64,000 nucleotides of DNA from Streptomyces brasiliensis (lineage in GTDB: Bacteria; Actinomycetota; Actinomycetes; Streptomycetales; Streptomycetaceae), in contig NZ_BMQA01000026.1 of assembly GCF_014647875.1 (NCBI RefSeq), positions 45,921 through 109,920 on the forward strand. Direction: 5' to 3'. Shown in pieces: positions 62,928 to 64,000 of this stretch. Under the pieces are notes generated by a model. It did not search any database and was not told the DNA's origin. It was given only the letters and a program-made list of their open reading frames with translations. The translations under genes were made by a program, and so were the position numbers. Position 1 is the first letter of the stretch. Every line of letters starts with the position of its first letter.

Positions 62928-63622
62928 GCGGCGACGAACGGCGCCGGATCGTCGTGCTGGAGGACGGCCCGTACGTGGTCTACTGGCGGACCCCCTTGAA
63001 ACGCAAACGCAAGATCGTGTCCGAGAACAACGATTCACTGGCCTGGGAGACGCGCGACACCATCGATACCGAGAACGTGTACGCGCTGTGCCGCTGCGGA
63101 CGCTCGGGCTCGAAGCCGTTCTGCGACGGGACGCACGCCGTGATCGGGTTCGACGGTACGGAGACGGCGGATGTCCGTCCGTACGAGGAACTGCGGCACG
63201 TGCACGACGGTGTCGGCATCTCTGCCCAGCGGGTCGGCGAACTGTGCGTCCACGCCGCCTTCTGCATCGGCCGCACCAGGCCGATCGCCGAGATGCTCGC
63301 CGACACCGACGACAGCGATGTCCGTTCCGACGTGATGGGTCGGATCGGCAACTGCCCGTCCGGGTCGTACAGCTACGCCCTCCATCGCGGCGGCGACACG
63401 ATCGAGCCCGACCTCCCGCAGGCGATTTCGGTCCTTGAGGAGGAGGACGGTCTGGCCGGCCCTCTATGGGTCACCGGTGGGGTGCCCGTGCACAGGGCGG
63501 ACGGTCAGCCCCTGCAGACGCGGAACAGGATGGCGCTGTGCCGCTGCGGCCACTCCGGTAACAAGCCCCTCTGCGACGGAAGCCACCGAAAGATCGGGTT
63601 CCGCGACGAGCACAGCGCCTGA
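62924..63622 (+). CDS. Double CDGSH iron-sulphur protein
   Basis: A 232-residue protein with two CDGSH [2Fe-2S] motifs, CRCGRSGSKPFCDGTH (about 56-71) and CRCGHSGNKPLCDGSH (about 206-221), each with the 3-Cys/1-His ligand set. Between them lies a Cys-containing domain (GELCVHAAFCIG and GNCPSGSYSYALHR) of the divergent Fer4_19 type, as in tandem-CDGSH bacterial proteins. Start GTGA overlaps the upstream stop. It is probably a redox partner, passing electrons to the ferritin-like di-metal protein beside it (inference). Confidence 0.92.
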   Translation: MSGDERRRIVVLEDGPYVVYWRTPLKRKRKIVSENNDSLAWETRDTIDTENVYALCRCGRSGSKPFCDGTHAVIGFDGTETADVRPYEELRHVHDGVGISAQRVGELCVHAAFCIGRTRPIAEMLADTDDSDVRSDVMGRIGNCPSGSYSYALHRGGDTIEPDLPQAISVLEEEDGLAGPLWVTGGVPVHRADGQPLQTRNRMALCRCGHSGNKPLCDGSHRKIGFRDEHSA

Positions 63623-63771
63623 CGGCTGCCGGGATCCTGCGGTCAGGAGACGGCCGCGGGATCCCGGCAGCCGAAATCCGGCAGACGAAAAGGACTCTCA
63701 CAGGCTCATGCCTGCGAAGACCCTTCGCACCGTCGGGACGACAGGGGCAGGGGGAGTCGCGGCCGTACGGA

Positions 63772-63888
63772 GTGGATCTCGCGGGACTTGTGGTGTGGGC
63801 GCGGGAGTTGGCGGACGCGGTGGAGCGTGGCGGTGCGGTCGACGCCGGGGAGGTGGCGCCTCGCCTGCGTGGGCGTGAGGCGTCGTAG
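63772..63888 (+). CDS. Small hypothetical ORF before cobF
   Basis: A 38-codon frame from GTG 63772, DLAGLVVWARELADAVERGG then AVDAGEVAPRLRGREAS, has natural Streptomyces protein composition and third-position GC bias. The frame extends upstream without an ATG. It may be a small protein or the end of a decayed gene. Low certainty. Confidence 0.4.
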   Translation: MDLAGLVVWARELADAVERGGAVDAGEVAPRLRGREAS

Positions 63889-63945
63889 CGGCGGCCGGGT
63901 GGAGGTGCCGTAGGGGGTGTCAGTGGCATACGGCAGACTCGGGGG

Positions 63946-64000
63946 GTGCGAAGGATTCATGTCATCGGTATCGGCGCGGGTGACCCCGACCAGCTGACCC
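63946..64000 (+). CDS. cobF: Precorrin-6A synthase start (partial)
   Basis: GTG 63946 opens RRIHVIGIGAGDPDQLT and runs off the window. This is the N-terminal glycine-rich SAM-binding loop of tetrapyrrole (corrin/porphyrin) methyltransferases, and the opening VIGIGAGDPDQLT fits actinobacterial CobF (precorrin-6A synthase, deacetylating) best. Only 18 codons are visible, so a different cobalamin methyltransferase is possible. Confidence 0.6.
   Translation, partial: MRRIHVIGIGAGDPDQLT

Overview
The window is typical Streptomyces (or close actinobacterial) DNA. It is very GC-rich, with GTG/TTG starts, 4-bp ATGA gene overlaps, Tat signal peptides, an LAXTG-type cell-wall sorting signal, many TetR/LacI/ROK/MarR/MerR regulators, and dense remnants of Streptomyces-type insertion sequences. 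The mix of accessory metabolism and broken genes suggests a chromosome arm rather than the conserved core. No rRNA, tRNA or CRISPR array was seen.

Layout. 0.1-4.6 kb: a cytochrome P450 (paralog A), a HIT hydrolase, an orphan HFCD flavoprotein, and relics of an alpha-L-rhamnosidase, an AraC regulator and two P450 C-termini. 4.7-11.5 kb: a sugar-uptake regulon of LacI repressor, GH65 enzyme, two ABC permeases and a binding lipoprotein. Three near-identical putative LacI operators and a TA-flanked MITE lie in it. 12-19.1 kb: an aromatic-acid-type module of CYP199-like P450, ferredoxin, ferredoxin reductase and LysR, then two TetR genes, a Gly/His-rich secreted protein and an aryl-CoA-type flavin monooxygenase. 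19.4-23.4 kb: TetR-SDR-alcohol dehydrogenase operon plus a second alcohol dehydrogenase. 23.6-24.9 kb: a two-gene operon, an FHA membrane protein and a small protein, sharing an almost identical 20-residue glycine-rich motif. This is the best candidate here for an undescribed system. 25-30.5 kb: IS1380, SUKH and MFS relics, an AMIN-like secreted protein, a hypothetical protein and a wall-anchored alpha/beta hydrolase. 30.8-33 kb: LppY/LpqO (DUF1259) protein overlapping P450 paralog B. 33-36.1 kb: transposase relics and a frameshifted SH3/collagen-like surface protein. 36.1-43.5 kb: DUF1737 protein, epimerase/MarR pair, GNAT, MerR(TipAS)/glycosyltransferase pair, M20 amidohydrolase and FMN reductase. 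43.9-52.8 kb: a cluster of three exported proteins (metallophosphoesterase/beta-propeller, TIM-barrel isomerase, ThuA/PQQ-dehydrogenase-like/PKD) with a ROK regulator. 53-61.6 kb: XRE/SDR and TetR/aldo-keto reductase pairs, VOC protein, and ISL3, phage-portal and IS607 relics. 61.9-64 kb: a VioB-type ferritin-like protein coupled to a double-CDGSH protein, and the start of cobF at the edge.

How the genes work together. The LacI regulon imports an oligosaccharide and cleaves it with the GH65 enzyme. The CYP199-like operon is self-contained for electron transfer and probably demethylates or hydroxylates an aromatic acid, possibly feeding the nearby aryl-CoA hydroxylase. The 44-53 kb cluster looks like extracytoplasmic sugar oxidation/isomerisation under ROK control. 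Several pairs are regulator plus divergent or adjacent enzyme with a palindromic operator between or upstream.

Caution: several otherwise intact genes (aldo-keto reductase at 60.3-61.3 kb, GNAT at 38.1 kb, a small membrane protein at 29.4 kb, the collagen-like gene at 33.6 kb, AraC at 3.8 kb) are broken by single-base changes, some in runs of G or C. Sequencing error cannot be excluded for these. All family calls are from reading the translations; no database search was run.
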